Shown here: one piece after another, positions 31,685 to 34,137 of the stretch
How positions within the stretch are numbered: position 1 is the stretch's first letter
How the letters are laid out: every line of letters starts with the position of its first letter
Assembly: GCF_001617365.1 (NCBI RefSeq)
Contig: NZ_LVJR01000112.1
Coordinates: 1-34,137, forward strand
Source of the DNA: Rhodanobacter sp. FW104-R8
Lineage (GTDB): Bacteria; Pseudomonadota; Gammaproteobacteria; Xanthomonadales; Rhodanobacteraceae
Direction of reading: 5' to 3'
DNA length: 34,137 bases
Made by a program: the position numbers and the translations under genes
The notes under the pieces: model-generated
What the model was told of the DNA's origin: nothing
Databases searched by the model: none
Seen by the model: only the letters and a program-made list of their open reading frames with translations

Positions 31685-33882
31685 ATCGGCTCCCATCAGG
31701 CGCGTTCTTCGCCACCTGCCCGAAGGGCATGGAATATCTGCTGCGCGACGAACTGGTCGCGCTCGGTGCCGGCGACGTGCGCGAGGCGCTGGCCGGCGCG
31801 CACTTCGCCGGCACGCTGGAAACCGCGTACAGGGCCTGCCTGTGGTCGCGCCTGGCCAGCCGCATCCTGCTGCCGCTGGCCGAGTTCGACGCGGCCGACG
31901 ACGATGCGCTGTACCGCGGCGTGCAGGCGATCGACTGGAGCGAACACCTGGCCGCGCACGCCACCTTTGCCGTGGATGCGGGCACCGCGATGAGCAAGCT
32001 CACCCACAGCCAGTTCATCGGTCTGCGGGTGAAGGATGCCGTGGTCGACCAGTTCCGACAGCGCGACGGTTCGCGTCCCGGCATCGACACCGACGAGCCG
32101 GACATCCGCATCAACGTGCGCGTACGCCGCGACCGCGCCACCTTGTCGCTGGACCTGGCCGGCTCGCCGCTGCACCGGCGTGGCTGGCGCGAGGAGCAGG
32201 GCGAGGCGCCGCTGAAGGAAAACCTCGCCGCCGCGATGCTGCTGCGCGCGCGCTGGCCGGAGGTCTACGCCGCCGGTGGCGCGTTGCTCGACCCGATGTG
32301 CGGTTCCGGCACGCTGCTGATCGAGGGCGCGCTGATGGCGTCCGACGTGGCGTCCGGCCTGCGCCGCGAGTATTTCGGCTTCCTCGGCTGGCAACAACAC
32401 GACATCGCGTTGTGGCGCGGTCTGCTGGACGAGGCGAAGCAGCGTGCCGAGACCGGCCTGCGTGCGCTGCGTCCGTGCTTCTTCGGCAGCGACGCCGACA
32501 CGCGCATGGTGCAGACGGCCAAGCGCAATGCGCAGGAAGCCGGCGTGGCCGGCTTCTTCACCCTGGACCGGCAGGACGTGGCGCATGCCGCGCCGCCACC
32601 CGGCGTCGACTACGGCCTGGTCATCACCAATCCGCCGTACGGCGAGCGCCTGGGCGACCGGGCCGAGATGCCGAAGCTGTACCGCGTGCTGGGCGACACC
32701 TTGCGCAGCCGTTTCAGCGGCTGGCGCGCCGCGGTGCTGGCCGGCGACGTGGAACTGGGCCGCGCGATGCAACTGCACGCGGACAAGCGCTACGCGCTGT
32801 ACAACGGCGCGCTGGAAACCGTGCTGCTGACGTTCGACCTGAAGCCGCGCGATGAGAAGCCGCGCGAGCCGAAGCCGCTGTCCGCCGGCGCGCAGATGCT
32901 GAAGAACCGGCTGGAAAAGAACACCAGACACTTGCGCAAGCGGCTCGCCCGCGAAGGCATCCACTGTTGGCGCGCCTACGACCAGGACCTGCCCGAGTAC
33001 GCCGCGGCGATCGACGTCTATGGCGATACGAACGGCGATGATCACCTGCACATCCAGGAATACCGCGCCCCGGCCGACATTCCCGCCGACGTCGCGCGGC
33101 TGCGCCTGCGCGAGATCGCCCGCGTCGCCGGCGAGGTGCTCGGCGTGCCGCGCGAGCGCATCGCGCTGAAGACCCGCGAGCGCGGCAAGGGCGGTTCCAA
33201 GTACGGCCAGCTCGACCAGCGCGGCGAGTTCATCGAGGTGGAGGAAGGCGGCCTGAAGTTCCTGGTCAACCTCACCGACTATCTGGATACCGGCCTGTTC
33301 CTCGACCACCGGCTGGTGCGCGCCAAGCTGCGCGAGCTGGCCCGGGGGCGCTGCTTCCTCAACCTGTTCGCCTATACCGCTACCGCCAGCGCGTACGCGG
33401 CGGCCGGCGGTGCGCTGGAAACCACCAGCGTGGACCTGTCGGCGACCTATCTCGAATGGGCCTCGCGCAACCTCGCGCTGAACGGCTTCAGTGGCGCGCG
33501 CCACCGGCTGATGCAGTTCGACGCGCTGGAATTCCTGCAGCGCGACCGTGGCCACTACGGCCTGATCTTCGTCGACCCGCCCACCTTCTCCAACTCCAAG
33601 CGCGCCGAGGATTTCGACGTGCAGCGCGACCATGTGGCGCTGCTCGACGCCTGCCGCGGGCGGCTCACCCGCGACGGCGTGATCGTGTTCTCCAACAATT
33701 TCCGCCGCTTCAAGCTGGACCGCGAGGCGCTGGAACCGCACTTCGAGATCGAGGACTGGAGCGCGCCCAGCATCCCGTTCGACTTCGCCCGCCGCGCCGA
33801 TATCCACGGCTGCTGGCTGCTGCGCCGACGCCAGGCTGTGACGGGGATCAACCCCTGGGATACGGCGCACATTAAAAAATGA
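31681..33882 (+). CDS. rlmL: Bifunctional 23S rRNA methyltransferase RlmKL
   Basis: A 733-residue fused enzyme that makes m2G2445 (N-terminal RlmL part) and m7G2069 (C-terminal RlmK part) in 23S rRNA (E. coli numbering). After a short ferredoxin-like region and a THUMP domain (about 45-155) comes LLDPMCGSGTLLIEGALMA and the catalytic VITNPPYGERLG. The second methyltransferase follows a linker (LKNRLEKNTRHLRKR) and shows QYREFIEVEE-like strands, TGLFLDHR, FLNLFAYTATASAYAAAGG and IFVDPPTFSNSKR. The length is close to E. coli RlmKL (702). It starts inside the stop codon of the preceding hydrolase gene. Confidence 0.96.
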   Translation: MNRLPSGAFFATCPKGMEYLLRDELVALGAGDVREALAGAHFAGTLETAYRACLWSRLASRILLPLAEFDAADDDALYRGVQAIDWSEHLAAHATFAVDAGTAMSKLTHSQFIGLRVKDAVVDQFRQRDGSRPGIDTDEPDIRINVRVRRDRATLSLDLAGSPLHRRGWREEQGEAPLKENLAAAMLLRARWPEVYAAGGALLDPMCGSGTLLIEGALMASDVASGLRREYFGFLGWQQHDIALWRGLLDEAKQRAETGLRALRPCFFGSDADTRMVQTAKRNAQEAGVAGFFTLDRQDVAHAAPPPGVDYGLVITNPPYGERLGDRAEMPKLYRVLGDTLRSRFSGWRAAVLAGDVELGRAMQLHADKRYALYNGALETVLLTFDLKPRDEKPREPKPLSAGAQMLKNRLEKNTRHLRKRLAREGIHCWRAYDQDLPEYAAAIDVYGDTNGDDHLHIQEYRAPADIPADVARLRLREIARVAGEVLGVPRERIALKTRERGKGGSKYGQLDQRGEFIEVEEGGLKFLVNLTDYLDTGLFLDHRLVRAKLRELARGRCFLNLFAYTATASAYAAAGGALETTSVDLSATYLEWASRNLALNGFSGARHRLMQFDALEFLQRDRGHYGLIFVDPPTFSNSKRAEDFDVQRDHVALLDACRGRLTRDGVIVFSNNFRRFKLDREALEPHFEIEDWSAPSIPFDFARRADIHGCWLLRRRQAVTGINPWDTAHIKK

Positions 33883-33945
33883 ACCCTTCAGTGCATATTA
33901 AGCGTGATCGGACGAGCATCCACCCCGTACAACCGGAGAACGATC

Positions 33946-34137
33946 ATGACCAAGAGCATCGGTAAAGCGGGCAAGCTCGCAGCCATCGGCCTGGCAGTCG
34001 CGGCGGTAATGGCCATGCCGTTGAGCGCGTCGGCGCACGATCATGGTGATCGTGGTTGGCATGGCGGCGGGTGGCACGGCGGTTACCACGATTACGACGG
34101 CGGTTATTACCGCCACGGGGGTTACTGGAGCGGCGGC
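33946..34137 (+). CDS. Exported Gly/His-rich protein (cut by window end)
   Basis: The first 64 residues of a secreted protein. A Sec signal (KLAAIGLAVAAVMAMPLSASA) is followed by a mature part rich in His, Gly, Tyr and Trp (HDHGDRGWHGGGWHGGYHDY, then GGYYRHGGYW). Such sequences occur in small periplasmic or surface proteins and may bind metals such as Ni, Zn or Cu. GGAG lies 7 bases before the ATG at 33946. No stop is reached, so total length and any C-terminal domain are unknown. Confidence 0.8.
   Translation, partial: MTKSIGKAGKLAAIGLAVAAVMAMPLSASAHDHGDRGWHGGGWHGGYHDYDGGYYRHGGYWSGG

Overview
The window is about 34 kb of dense, very GC-rich chromosomal DNA. I see no rRNA, tRNA, phage, transposase or CRISPR array. 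The gene set (MinCDE, PurT, Bpt-type aminoacyltransferase, fused RlmKL, TesB, SCO/PCuAC copper proteins, and a DUF2007-type 'pathogenicity-like' protein) fits a gammaproteobacterium of the Xanthomonadales/Lysobacterales, most likely near Rhodanobacter, Dyella or Luteibacter. That placement is inference from gene content and composition.

Layout. 0.1-2.7 kb (minus strand): a sigma70-like promoter, a fluoride (crcB-type) riboswitch, the fluoride channel gene crcB, a DUF190 gene, a cyclopropane fatty acid synthase gene and a YciI/DGPF protein, closely spaced. 2.75-3.28 kb: remains of a Bcr/CflA-type drug exporter gene with its middle deleted. 3.3-8.6 kb: metabolic and hydrolase genes (DUF2235, DUF885 peptidase-like, PEP mutase/isocitrate lyase family, AhpD-like, ChaB-like, HEAGH protein). 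8.7-10.7 kb (minus): minC-minD-minE, preceded by a nested inverted-repeat structure whose 32-bp arm contains the minC start codon. 10.9-11.5 kb: GNAT acetyltransferase.

11.7-19.1 kb (plus): a NarL-type sensor kinase and response regulator, then a membrane-anchored SRPBCC protein closed by a strong intrinsic terminator, then an ABC exporter of the GldA/GldF type with its GldG-like partner. 19.2-21.2 kb: copper delivery to cytochrome oxidase (CtaG-like, facing SCO and PCuAC). 21.3-24.6 kb: small membrane proteins, an SPFH protein cotranscribed with a ribbon-helix-helix protein under a palindromic operator-promoter, and divergent purT. 24.7-29.6 kb: a membrane-anchored FMN glutamate-synthase-like protein, a perfect REP-like palindrome, bpt, a DUF2007-type gene, tesB, and a Tat-exported hydrolase coupled to a 45-residue CxxC protein. 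29.6-34.1 kb: AraC regulator, AmpD-like amidase, small hydrolase overlapping rlmKL, and a secreted Gly/His-rich protein cut by the window end.

The strongest regulatory signals are the fluoride riboswitch, which may also control membrane cyclopropanation through cfa, and the 10-bp-arm palindrome filling the promoter spacer of the SPFH-RHH operon. The most puzzling structure is the inverted repeat upstream of minC. No intergenic stretch exceeds 300 bases. I found no clearly new multi-gene defence or biosynthetic system.
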